Position numbers and translations under genes: made by a program. Below, in pieces: positions 16,788 to 24,647 of a stretch of DNA of 64,000 nt (position 1 is its first letter; each line of letters begins with the position of its first letter). Below the pieces are notes generated by a model that worked only from the letters and a program-made list of their open reading frames with translations, did not search any database and was not told the origin of the DNA. The DNA is from JAUWTJ01 sp965603015 (GTDB taxonomy: Bacteria; Pseudomonadota; Alphaproteobacteria; M2410). The DNA is taken from contig CBFDBJ010000009.1 of assembly GCA_965603015.1 (NCBI GenBank), forward strand, positions 1 through 64,000, read 5' to 3'.

Positions 16788-18107
16788 CTATTTCTCGTGC
16801 AAGCGCACAGGCAAATCGGTAATCCCGCGAATGAAGCTCGACTTGAGATACTTCGGCGCGCCAACCACTTCGATGCTTGAGAAGCGTTTCATAATCTCTT
16901 CCCAGATGATGGTGAGCTGCATCTCACCCAGACGATTGCCCATGCAGCGATGAATACCAAAGCCGAACGACAGATGTCGGCGTGCGCCTGCCCGGTCAAT
17001 AATAAACTTGTCCGCATCGGGAATTTTCGTCGTGTCGCGATTGCCCGACAGATACCACATCACCACCCGTTCATGCTTCTTGATCAATTGCCCGCCAAGC
17101 TCCACATCCTGCATCGCCGTGCGCGCCATGTGAGCCACCGGCGATTGCCAGCGAATGATCTCCGACACCATATTGGGAATGAGGCCCGGGTTGGCCTTCA
17201 GCTTGGCAAACTCTGCCGGATGCTCATGCAGCGCCAGCACGCCGCCGGTGATCGAATTGCGCGTCGTGTCATTGCCGCCAACAATGAGCAGCAGGACATT
17301 GCCGAGATACTCGTTGGGCGACATGTTCTTCGTCGCCTCGCCGTGCACCAGCATCGAGATGAGATCAGAGCCGGGCACCTTGTCCGTCGCACGCTGCTTC
17401 CATACCGCATCGAAATACTCAAAGCACTTCCACAATTCCTGAAAGCCTTCTTCCGGCGTTTCAAAATAATCCGGATCGCCAAGGCGCTCGACGGTATCAG
17501 ACCAGTGAATGAGTTTGTGCCGATCTTCCTGCGGGATCCCAAACAGCGTCGCCAGCATCCGGCCCGTCAGCTCAACCGAGACCTCACGCACCCAGTTAAA
17601 GGTTTCACCGCGCGGCAGCCCGTCAAGGATATCTGCGGCACGGCCCCTGATGAGCTCGCCAAACTCGGCAAGCACAGGACCGGTAAACTTCGGCGCCAAA
17701 ACCTTGCGCTGGTCATCATGGACGGGGGGATCCTGCATGATGAACATCGGCAGGTGGGTCAGCGCATCGGGTTCTTTCTCCATGATCTGTCCGCCAAGCC
17801 TGATACCGCCGTTGACGATATCCGACGAAAAGATCTCATGGTGAGAATCGACATACTGGATATCGTCGTAGGTGGTCACGGACCAGTAGGGGCCGAACTG
17901 ACTTTCCGCACAATAGTGCACCGGCGCTTCGGCGCGCAGACGTTCAAACCACGGCAGCATCGTGTTCGCTTCAAACAGGTCGTTGTGCGCCGGGTTCATG
18001 GCGTCCAGCGGGATCTTGTAAGGGTCCTGGTTGACATCAATCGGCCACGCCGCTTTGGTCTCGCGGTTCGACAGTGTTTCGGGTCTTTGACCATCCGTCT
18101 CTGACAT
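16788..18107 (-). CDS. Cytochrome P450, CYP153-like
   Basis: A 439-residue soluble P450. The heme-binding loop FGFGIHRCMGNRLGEMQ places the axial thiolate at Cys388; the I-helix run GGNDTTRNS and the K-helix EIIRW (ExxR) are present. From memory, the stretch around EIIRWQSPVAHMARTA and the SGNRD run closely resemble CYP153 enzymes, which hydroxylate the terminal carbon of medium-chain alkanes and related compounds. Ferredoxin and ferredoxin-reductase partners are not adjacent. The start is the ATG at 18107, with AGGGAG about 7 bases upstream. It follows the LLM gene by 34 bp on the same strand, so an operon is likely. Family placement is by eye. Confidence 0.85.
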   Translation of the reverse strand: MSETDGQRPETLSNRETKAAWPIDVNQDPYKIPLDAMNPAHNDLFEANTMLPWFERLRAEAPVHYCAESQFGPYWSVTTYDDIQYVDSHHEIFSSDIVNGGIRLGGQIMEKEPDALTHLPMFIMQDPPVHDDQRKVLAPKFTGPVLAEFGELIRGRAADILDGLPRGETFNWVREVSVELTGRMLATLFGIPQEDRHKLIHWSDTVERLGDPDYFETPEEGFQELWKCFEYFDAVWKQRATDKVPGSDLISMLVHGEATKNMSPNEYLGNVLLLIVGGNDTTRNSITGGVLALHEHPAEFAKLKANPGLIPNMVSEIIRWQSPVAHMARTAMQDVELGGQLIKKHERVVMWYLSGNRDTTKIPDADKFIIDRAGARRHLSFGFGIHRCMGNRLGEMQLTIIWEEIMKRFSSIEVVGAPKYLKSSFIRGITDLPVRLHEK

Positions 18108-18141
18108 ATCGTGCTCCCTGAATTTCCTGTTAAATCGCCGT

Positions 18142-19173
18142 CTAAACCGATTGGGCCAAGTCGACAATCTGTTCCAGCTCCGCCATCTTGTCGCGGTGCG
18201 ATCCGCCGCCCATGCCGAGGCCAATAGTTCTGACGCCAACACTTGCATAGAGTTTCAGACGCTCCCGGACCATATCCTCGGTGCCATAGGCGCCAAACTG
18301 CGTCACCATGGCATCAGGCACAATCTCGGCGGCTTCCTTGCGCTTGCCATCGACCCAGAGCTTTTGAATGGCTTTGGCTTCATCCTGATAGCCGGCCCGC
18401 TGCATCGCTTCATTATAGAAGTTGGTTTTTGCCGAGCCCATGGCCCCCATGGAAAAGGCGACCTGCGGCTTTCGCTCCTTGATGATCTCTTCAACATTCT
18501 CGCCAATTTTCACGCCGCAGGAAACATGAAGGTCGATGTCGGAGAGCGACCGACCCGCGCTATCCGCTCCCTTCTTGATGTGATCAAGGTGCGCGCCAGC
18601 ATGGTCCGGCGAGAACGTCGTGCCGAGCCAGCCATCGGCCGCCGCGCCGGTATATTCCAGTGACTTCGGGCCAAGCGTTGCCAGATAGATCGGAATATCC
18701 GCCGGAGGCTGATCAATCTTCAGAGCCTTGCCCTCGCCGCCCGGCAACGGCAGCGTGTAATAGTCGCCGTCATACTGGAGGCGCTCGCCGCGAAACGCCA
18801 TGCGGATGATATCGACATTTTCCCTGAGCCGTGACAGTGGCCCCTTGTAAGGCACCCCGTGCAAACCCTCGACCACTTGCGGCCCGCTGGCCCCGAGCCC
18901 GAGCAGAAACCGCCCGTTCGACAGTTTGTTGAGCGACAGCGCCGTCATGGCGGTCATGGAGGGCCGCCGCGCCGAGATCTGCATGATGCCGGTCCCCAGC
19001 TTGATCTTCGACGTCACACCCGCAAGGAACGCCAGCGGCGTGATCGCATCCTGTCCCCAGGCCTCGGCGGTCCAGACCTCATCAACACCCATCTTTTCGG
19101 CGGCCTGGACGAATTCAACCACCCCGGCCGGATCAACCCCTGCATAACCGCCGACAGCAACTGAAACTTTCAT
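18142..19173 (-). CDS. LLM-class (luciferase-like) flavin/F420 oxidoreductase
   Basis: A 343-residue TIM-barrel protein of the luciferase-like monooxygenase class. Seen: MKVSVAVGGYAGVDP at the start, DEVWTAEAWGQDAITPLAFLAG, GRFLLGLGASGPQVVEGLHG, and LATLGPKSLEYTGAAADGWLG. Such proteins use FMN or coenzyme F420; the cofactor cannot be told here, and many alphaproteobacteria lack F420. The start is the ATG at 19173, preceded by GAGG; an upstream in-frame start at 19251 has no support. It is the first gene of a likely LLM-P450 operon and faces the nitronate monooxygenase gene across 227 bp. Confidence 0.85.
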   Translation of the reverse strand: MKVSVAVGGYAGVDPAGVVEFVQAAEKMGVDEVWTAEAWGQDAITPLAFLAGVTSKIKLGTGIMQISARRPSMTAMTALSLNKLSNGRFLLGLGASGPQVVEGLHGVPYKGPLSRLRENVDIIRMAFRGERLQYDGDYYTLPLPGGEGKALKIDQPPADIPIYLATLGPKSLEYTGAAADGWLGTTFSPDHAGAHLDHIKKGADSAGRSLSDIDLHVSCGVKIGENVEEIIKERKPQVAFSMGAMGSAKTNFYNEAMQRAGYQDEAKAIQKLWVDGKRKEAAEIVPDAMVTQFGAYGTEDMVRERLKLYASVGVRTIGLGMGGGSHRDKMAELEQIVDLAQSV

Positions 19174-19400
19174 GACGATCCATCCTCTTATTGGTCTTTT
19201 CCAGGGAGTGTAGACACCGGCATAAGCCATTGAAAGACCTATTCCTCCCAAAGCTCAACCGGCCGCAACAAAGCCCTATCTGAAACGCCTTCTCCGGGTT
19301 ATGCTGCCCCGGCTATACAGACAAGACAACAACAGAAGGCCCTGGGCCTCGCAGGAAAATCCGCCGCCACCGAGCGGATTTCACATATCGGGAGAAGACA

Positions 19401-20375
19401 ATGAAAACAAAAATCACAGAACTCTTCGGCATTGAACACCCTGTCATCCAGGGCGGCATGCACTTTGTTGGCCTGGCTGAAATGGCAGCCGCCGTCTCCA
19501 ACGCTGGCGGCCTCGGCATTATTACCGCTCTGACCCAGCCGACCCCGGCAGACCTTGCCAATGAAATCGCCCGCTGCAGAGATATGACCGACAAGCCCTT
19601 TGGTGTGAACCTGACATTTTTGCCGGGCTTTTCCGCTCCGCCCTATCCCGAATATATCGAAGCCATCGTCAAGGGCGGCGTCAAGATTGTAGAAACCGCA
19701 GGGCGCAGCCCCGAAGCCTATCTGCCAGCGCTGAAAGACGCCGGCGTCAAGGTCATCCACAAGTGCACATCCGTGCGCCACTCCCTCAAGGCTGAAAAAA
19801 TCGGCTGCGACGCGGTCAGTGTTGACGGCTTTGAATGTGGCGGTCATCCCGGTGAAGACGATATCCCGGCTCTGGTCCTGTTGCCACGCGCCCACGAAGA
19901 ACTGACGGTTCCAATCGTTGCCTCCGGCGGCTTCGGCGATGCGCAGGGCCTCGTTGCGGCACTTGCTCTTGGTGCAGAAGGTATCAACATGGGCACACGT
20001 TTCATCGCCACAAAAGAAGCGCCGGTTCACCAGAACGTCAAGGATGCGCTCGTTGCTGCAGACGAGCGAGACACCCGCCTCATCATGCGCCCCTTGCGCA
20101 ACACCGAACGGGTGCTTGTCAATCCCGCCGTTGAAAAGATCATGGCGATTGAACTGGAAAAAGGTGCCGAGACACAGATTACCGACATCATGGAACTGGT
20201 CGGCGGTGTCTATCCAAAGGTCATGCAGGAAGGCACCGTCGAAGCCGGCGCGTGGAGCTGCGGCATGGTCGCAGGTCTTATCCACGACATTCCAACTTGC
20301 AAGGAACTTGTCGAGCGCATTGTGTTCGGCGCTGAAGAGATTATCCGGGATCGTCTCAGCAAGTTTGCTGCGTAA
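19401..20375 (+). CDS. Nitronate monooxygenase-like flavoprotein (2-nitropropane dioxygenase family)
   Basis: A 324-residue TIM-barrel FMN protein. Diagnostic runs are HPVIQGGMHFVG near the N-terminus, GGLGIITALT, the phosphate-binding GFECGGHPGEDD, and ASGGFGDAQGLVAALALGAEGINMGTRF. This family includes nitronate monooxygenases, which oxidise alkyl nitronates, and FabK-type enoyl-ACP reductases; the shortish length and no specific catalytic His assignment leave the substrate open. GGGAG precedes the ATG. A GC-rich hairpin (arms 20383-20389 and 20412-20418) lies after the stop and may end transcription. Confidence 0.85.
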   Translation: MKTKITELFGIEHPVIQGGMHFVGLAEMAAAVSNAGGLGIITALTQPTPADLANEIARCRDMTDKPFGVNLTFLPGFSAPPYPEYIEAIVKGGVKIVETAGRSPEAYLPALKDAGVKVIHKCTSVRHSLKAEKIGCDAVSVDGFECGGHPGEDDIPALVLLPRAHEELTVPIVASGGFGDAQGLVAALALGAEGINMGTRFIATKEAPVHQNVKDALVAADERDTRLIMRPLRNTERVLVNPAVEKIMAIELEKGAETQITDIMELVGGVYPKVMQEGTVEAGAWSCGMVAGLIHDIPTCKELVERIVFGAEEIIRDRLSKFAA

Positions 20376-20524
20376 CCAGGACGGGCGGTTGTCGGAGACA
20401 AGCCTCCGTTGACCGCCCCGACCAGTTTAAGTCTTCTACCGCCAAAGTGGTTGCTTCTGACAACAAAGCGGACGCGTCCTCGATGGCAGCGCCTGCAGTC
20501 ATTGCCAACGCCGCGCTGCGCCGG

Positions 20525-21427
20525 TCAAGAAAAGCCGCCAACCTCATCTCTCAAAAAGTCCATAAACTTCCGAACCTTCAGGGGGAGATAATGGCGACTG
20601 GGATACATGAGCCAGGCGGCCGTATCAAACTCCGTGGGAGTACAATCAAGCCCGGGAAATAGACTGATCAAACTCCCGTCCTTTACCTCTTGCGCGCATA
20701 ACCAGTCAGGGAGCATGGCGACCCCAACACCTGAGACGGCTGCGGCTGTCATGGTCAACCCATGCGAGGTAATGAGCTTGCCGGAAATTGGCACTTCGCT
20801 CACCTCATTATCACTGTCTCGAAACCGCCAGATGCTGGCCTGGCCTGGCATTCGAAAAACAATGCAGTCCAGATTGCCAAGATCTTCAGGCTGCAAAGGT
20901 CTACCGTATTTCTGAATGAAGTTTGGACTCGCACATATTTGAAATCTCCGCGGGTTCAATCGGGCAGAAACATAATCACCGGTCGGCTTGAGGCCAAATC
21001 GGATGGCCAGATCAATTTCTTCCTTGATCATGTCAATCTGATGATCCGCCAACAGAAGTTCAATTGTCAGATCAGGATAGAGCTCCATTAGCTTGGGCAA
21101 GAGTGGCACCAGGACACGAGGGCCGAAGGATGTACAGGCGGCGATACGCAGATTACCTTGCGGTTGATTAACCAGGTCCTGAGCTTCCTGGCCAGCAATA
21201 TCAAAGTCTTCAATGAGGCCGTGAATGCGTTCAAAATAAACCGAACCAGCTTCGGTCGGCGCAAGCTTACGGGTCGAGCGTTGAAGGACGCGAAATCCCA
21301 ATTCGGCCTCCAGATTGCTGATTGCTCGTGAAACGGTCGATGGATCAAGCTCCATCTGCCGAGCAACAGCCGCAAAACTGCCAAGCTTCACGGAATTGAC
21401 GAAAATACGTATTGCGGTCAAATCCAT
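20525..21427 (-). CDS. LysR-family transcription regulator
   Basis: A 300-residue LysR-type regulator. The N-terminal winged helix-turn-helix is seen as FVNSVKLGSFAAVARQMELDPSTVSRAISNLEAELGFRVLQRSTRKLAPTEAG. The rest is the periplasmic-binding-like effector domain. It belongs by sequence style to the large CrgA/DmlR-like subgroup. It is divergent from the cupin gene, sharing a 102-bp region with inverted repeats, so it most likely controls itself and that gene (inference). Effector unknown. Confidence 0.88.
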   Translation of the reverse strand: MDLTAIRIFVNSVKLGSFAAVARQMELDPSTVSRAISNLEAELGFRVLQRSTRKLAPTEAGSVYFERIHGLIEDFDIAGQEAQDLVNQPQGNLRIAACTSFGPRVLVPLLPKLMELYPDLTIELLLADHQIDMIKEEIDLAIRFGLKPTGDYVSARLNPRRFQICASPNFIQKYGRPLQPEDLGNLDCIVFRMPGQASIWRFRDSDNEVSEVPISGKLITSHGLTMTAAAVSGVGVAMLPDWLCAQEVKDGSLISLFPGLDCTPTEFDTAAWLMYPSRHYLPLKVRKFMDFLRDEVGGFS

Positions 21428-21448
21428 TCGTGCACATTCCCCATGAGT

Positions 21449-21512
21449 CTCGTGACAACATATGCATTTACTACACTAACACACGAGCTTACTGTCAAGT
21501 CACAACATGACA
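21449..21512. promoter_or_regulatory. Candidate operator between LysR and cupin genes
   Basis: Two inverted repeats lie in the divergent region: CTCGTG at 21449-21454 with CACGAG at 21482-21487, and TGTCA at 21493-21497 with TGACA at 21508-21512. LysR regulators usually bind such interrupted dyads near divergent promoters. Which one is the site cannot be decided by eye. Confidence 0.3.
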
Positions 21513-21529
21513 AAGACAAGGAGCAATAA

Positions 21530-21880
21530 ATGTCACTACAATTTTTCACCGGTTTTTTTGCGACGCCCGCAGATGTTCTCGATGATGTAAAAGCCAATGA
21601 AACCTGGCCGACAACCTTTGTCTCCGGTCCCTCCGAAGGAGCGCCGATCCATTGGCATTCAGATGAAGTGCACGCCTATATCATGGAAGGTGAGACCGAC
21701 TTTCTGGATGAAGCCAGCGGGAAGAGAACCTCGGTTGCGGCCGGTGACAAGATAATTGTTCCGGCAAGAACACTCCACGCGGAAGGCGCTGTGAAGGACC
21801 GTGTTGTTTACATCCTGGCACTTCCACAACCTTTGCCAGGAGACAAATTTCTCGCGATGCATGAGCCTGATGAACTTTGA
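21530..21880 (+). CDS. Small cupin-domain protein
   Basis: A 116-residue single-domain cupin. Motif 1 is seen as PIHWHSDEVHAYIMEGE (His, His, Glu/His pattern for a metal) and motif 2 as AAGDKIIVPARTLHAEG. Small cupins of this type bind a metal ion and act as oxygenases, isomerases or binding proteins; the substrate is unknown. AAGGAG stands 8 bases before the ATG. It is divergent from the LysR gene, which is its probable regulator. Confidence 0.8.
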   Translation: MSLQFFTGFFATPADVLDDVKANETWPTTFVSGPSEGAPIHWHSDEVHAYIMEGETDFLDEASGKRTSVAAGDKIIVPARTLHAEGAVKDRVVYILALPQPLPGDKFLAMHEPDEL

Positions 21881-21938
21881 GGTGGCATGAGACCCCGCAT
21901 CATTACGGAAACCGTTGCCAGGATACCAGGCTATCGCT

Positions 21939-22232
21939 TCAGCCAACTCCGTTCAGCACAATAACCGTGCCGTCGGAAGAGGCGAGCCGATGTTTCATGA
22001 TGCCTTGATAGGCGTCGGAGCCGTACCAGGCGTCAAACGCGGCGCGCGTATCAAACTCAAGCAGCACCGCCCGCGTCGCTTCAAACGTTCCTTCGATAAT
22101 TTCCGGCGGCTGGGCAAAACCAACGAGCCGTCCGCCATGCTCGGCCAGAATGGCCATGAAGTTTTCCTCATAGGCCTTATAGCCTTCCGGATCGTGAATG
22201 GTAATTTGTGCAAACCCGTAGACTTTGGACAT
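21939..22232 (-). CDS. DUF1330 domain protein
   Basis: A 97-residue protein with the pattern of the DUF1330 family, a dimeric ferredoxin-like alpha/beta fold: YGFAQITIHDPEGYKAYEENFMAILAEHGGRLVGF, then FDTRAAFDAWYGSDAYQGIMKHR. The Tyr/Glu-rich first helix and the WY-x-S-x-x-Y run are typical. Function is unknown. Start chosen at the ATG at 22232, because AAAGGG lies upstream and a longer frame to 22487 would add 85 unlikely residues. A possible 25-codon gene sits 89 bp upstream on the same strand. Confidence 0.8.
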   Translation of the reverse strand: MSKVYGFAQITIHDPEGYKAYEENFMAILAEHGGRLVGFAQPPEIIEGTFEATRAVLLEFDTRAAFDAWYGSDAYQGIMKHRLASSDGTVIVLNGVG

Positions 22233-22321
22233 GAGGAACCCTTTCAGAGAGTGGCGTGATGTGGGACGAGCCGCAGATGCGGCCCGCTCCTGACACAGAA
22301 ATCTAACAGGGTATTGCGGGG

Positions 22322-22399
22322 TTACGCCAATTGAATATAGGAGCCGAGCAACAGAACTGTAGAGGCCGCGACAACGCAGAAAACAACAAGGGTATTCAT
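22322..22399 (-). CDS. Candidate 25-residue membrane peptide
   Basis: On the minus strand an ATG at 22399 opens 25 codons ending in TAA (22322-22324). The ribosome site GGAGAA is 7 bases upstream, better than for many neighbours. The peptide begins MNTLVVFCVVAASTVLLLGS and is hydrophobic over nearly its whole length, so it would form one membrane span with a few polar residues at the end. It lies upstream of the DUF1330 gene in the same direction, inside a gap of about 315 bp that otherwise holds nothing. No family is known to me; a chance ORF is possible. Confidence 0.45.
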   Translation of the reverse strand: MNTLVVFCVVAASTVLLLGSYIQLA

Positions 22400-22547
22400 G
22401 AGAGTTCTCCGGGAAAAGGGGCTGCTTCGTTTGATAGCCCGGAGATAGGCATGGCTCCATCACAGCAATGCAAAATCCTTTACACACTCACCGACAAAAT
22501 CACGCTTCGGAATGCGGAACTACAGACTGTGACGCCTGAACAGAAAA

Positions 22548-23249
22548 TCAAAGAAGAGCCTCGCGGTCCTTTGTGTAGTGATAGCGAAGCTGCGCCTCGC
22601 TGTAGCGGCTTGCCGTACCGACCGGACAGGCGTCCCGGATCGCCACCCAGGCCTGGCGGGCCGAAGCAAGGCGAGGGTCAGGCGCATTCGCCATTGCAAC
22701 ATCAAGAGCCTTGACGCAGGGCGCATCGCAACTTGTACAGGGATCAGGCGCCGGTCTCGGCGGCGCGGCAGGCGGTTCCGCATCAACAATTATCACTGCA
22801 CGCAGCCCGAACCAGGTCCCATGAACCGGATGGACAGCAAGATGGGCAGGACCAACATGCGCCAGCCCGCTCGCCTCCGCCAGATGCAGCATCGAGACCA
22901 GCCCTTGGCCCGGATCATGCGAAAAGCGAAGCACGTTTTGCTCCGATCTCTCGTTGGCACACGCCTCCAGCACACTGACAATCCAGGCGTCCAGAGGATT
23001 TGCGCTCTCCCGCAATTCTGCAGAGGCTTGAAAGGCACTGGTAAAATGCGGCCACAGCGCCCGGCTGTTTCCAATCAGAAGAGCCAGGGCCCCGCGCCTG
23101 CCAAATTGCGGCAAGGGCGCCAGGGTTTCATGCGCTTTGACAAGCGCATTGTAACGCGCAACATCAAACGCCTGCACGAGGTCCAGCCCTGAGGGCAGCA
23201 AGCGCTCCGTCACATCCCGGCTTATCTCTTCGATTGGGATTTTCATCAT
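22548..23249 (-). CDS. CblC/MMACHC-like protein
   Basis: A 233-residue protein. The run HPVHGTWFGLRAVIIVD, the Cys-rich stretch DPCTSCDAPCVKALD, then WVAIRDACPVG and the ending RYSEAQLRYHYTK resemble methylmalonic aciduria type C (CblC) proteins, which bind and process cobalamin; human MMACHC shows a comparable GGWFAIRGVV and RYSEEQ region from memory. The Cys-rich insert is not in the human protein and could bind metal or be redox active. ATG choice: 23249 or 23246 (two in a row), each after an AGG. It is a single gene downstream of tRNA-Arg. The family call is by motif only. Confidence 0.6.
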   Translation of the reverse strand: MMKIPIEEISRDVTERLLPSGLDLVQAFDVARYNALVKAHETLAPLPQFGRRGALALLIGNSRALWPHFTSAFQASAELRESANPLDAWIVSVLEACANERSEQNVLRFSHDPGQGLVSMLHLAEASGLAHVGPAHLAVHPVHGTWFGLRAVIIVDAEPPAAPPRPAPDPCTSCDAPCVKALDVAMANAPDPRLASARQAWVAIRDACPVGTASRYSEAQLRYHYTKDREALL

Positions 23250-23340
23250 ACCTGTTTCAGAAATTGGTTCCTGAGCACAATTGCACTCTTGCCAATGCTG
23301 CACTCACACCCGCCGTCTGGCAATTATCGTCAGCAATGAG

Positions 23341-23417
23341 TGGCGACCCCGAGAGGATTCGAACCTCTGGCCCCCAGATTAGGAATCTGGTGCTCTATCC
23401 TACTGAGCTACGGGGTC
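23341..23417 (-). tRNA. tRNA-Arg (anticodon CCU)
   Basis: On the minus strand the sequence folds as a complete tRNA of 77 bases with encoded CCA: acceptor GACCCCG pairs with CGGGGTC, D-arm GCTC, anticodon stem CCAGA/TCTGG around loop TTCCTAA, and T-arm AGAGG-TTCGAAT-CCTCT. The loop places CCT at positions 34-36, so the anticodon is CCU, reading the rare Arg codon AGG. tRNA genes of this kind are frequent integration sites, but no integrase is nearby. Confidence 0.95.
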
Positions 23418-23481
23418 GCGTGGGGCAAGATTTAGGGGAAAGCTGCAACATTGGCAAGATAGTCATGGCAGCCAGGACTTT

Positions 23482-24405
23482 TCAACGTCGTACAGGTCTG
23501 ACTGTGTCCGGCACAACGCCGGCAATGATATCTGCCAGCTTTTCGACCAGGGCACTGCGGTGATATCCGTTTCTGTAGGTCAGGCGCACAGTGCGACCCG
23601 CCGTTCTGCTATGATCGCGCCTGACGGAAATGCCTGAGTCTGTCATCCAACCGCCCGACAAGCTCATCGCGGGCACAAGCGTCACGCCCTTGCCGGATCC
23701 GACCAGTGACAGAATGGTTGCCAGACTTGTCCTTTGGGTTTTCGGTCCGTTTGTTCCTGAACGGCGCTTCTTGTTAATGTTGCACGCATCGCAGATTTGA
23801 TCGCGCAGACAATGACCATCCGCCAGCAGCAGCAACTCCCTGGCATCAATCTCGTCCAGGTTAACGGACTCCGATCGGGATAGTGGATGGTTGTTGGGCA
23901 AGGCGATCCAGAAGGGTTCATCATAGAGCGGAAAGTCCGAAAGGGTTGCATGAACCGGGCTCGTCGCAAGAATGGCAATGTCGAGTTCACCCGACGCAAG
24001 CTGTGCCTCCAGATGGTCGGTGAAATCCTCAACGAGATTCAGACGCAAATCCGGCAGGTAGTGAGAAATGGCCGGCAGGAGCAGCGGTGTCAGATAGGGG
24101 CCGATCGTTGGCGGCATGCCAATAGTACATTCTCCGGTTAGCGGGTCCGAATTTGCGGCCGCAACCTGTTCCATCAACTTAATCTGATGCAGAGCCTCAC
24201 GCGCGCGTTCAACAATTTGTTGGCCAATTTCCGTCGGACGCACATGCCGTTTGGTTCTTTCGAAAATTGTCACGCCGAGGTGTTCTTCCAGCTTGCGCAG
24301 TTGACCACTCAAAGCCGGCTGGCTGGCATGGCAACGCTCGGCAGCGCGGCCAAAATGGAGCTCTTCAGAAATCGCAATAAGGTATTCAAGATCGCGCGTA
24401 TTCAT
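23482..24405 (-). CDS. oxyR: Hydrogen-peroxide sensor OxyR
   Basis: A 307-residue LysR-family regulator. Starting at the ATG at 24405 (MNTRDLEYL, as in E. coli OxyR), the redox cysteines fall at Cys199 (GHCLRDQ) and Cys208, exactly the E. coli numbering, so disulfide sensing of peroxide is expected. A third Cys205 lies between them. A longer frame from 24441 has no ribosome site. The gene is divergent from katG across a region holding a tandem OxyR-type site. Its job is to activate katG (and possibly repress itself) under oxidative stress. Confidence 0.95.
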   Translation of the reverse strand: MNTRDLEYLIAISEELHFGRAAERCHASQPALSGQLRKLEEHLGVTIFERTKRHVRPTEIGQQIVERAREALHQIKLMEQVAAANSDPLTGECTIGMPPTIGPYLTPLLLPAISHYLPDLRLNLVEDFTDHLEAQLASGELDIAILATSPVHATLSDFPLYDEPFWIALPNNHPLSRSESVNLDEIDARELLLLADGHCLRDQICDACNINKKRRSGTNGPKTQRTSLATILSLVGSGKGVTLVPAMSLSGGWMTDSGISVRRDHSRTAGRTVRLTYRNGYHRSALVEKLADIIAGVVPDTVRPVRR

Positions 24406-24451
24406 CTGGACACCATGTTGTTTTTCTATGATCTTCATCATAGTCTAATTT

Positions 24452-24488
24452 ATAAGCAATACCTATTAAAAACATAACTACAAGTGAT
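24452..24488. promoter_or_regulatory. Predicted tandem OxyR operator between oxyR and katG
   Basis: The OxyR consensus is two copies of ATAG-n-t-nnn-a-n-CTAT spaced by 7 bases. Here ATAAGCAATACCTAT (24452-24466) matches 8 of 10 fixed positions, and after exactly 7 bases ATAACTACAAGTGAT (24474-24488) matches 7 of 10. A TACTTATTTTG stretch just downstream (24491-24501) could be the -10 region of katG. Confidence 0.6.
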
Positions 24489-24647
24489 TTTACTTATTTT
24501 GATGCGCGGCCTAGCTTGCCCTCAATCGCGATGAGTATTGCTCCTCAAGTTTGTACCCCCCAAGTCCAGCCCACCACCCTTCCGGTAGCCAAAAGCAGAG
24601 CAGTCTCTTCGTTGCACGACACCCGCCCCTCACCTGAAAGGAGAATT

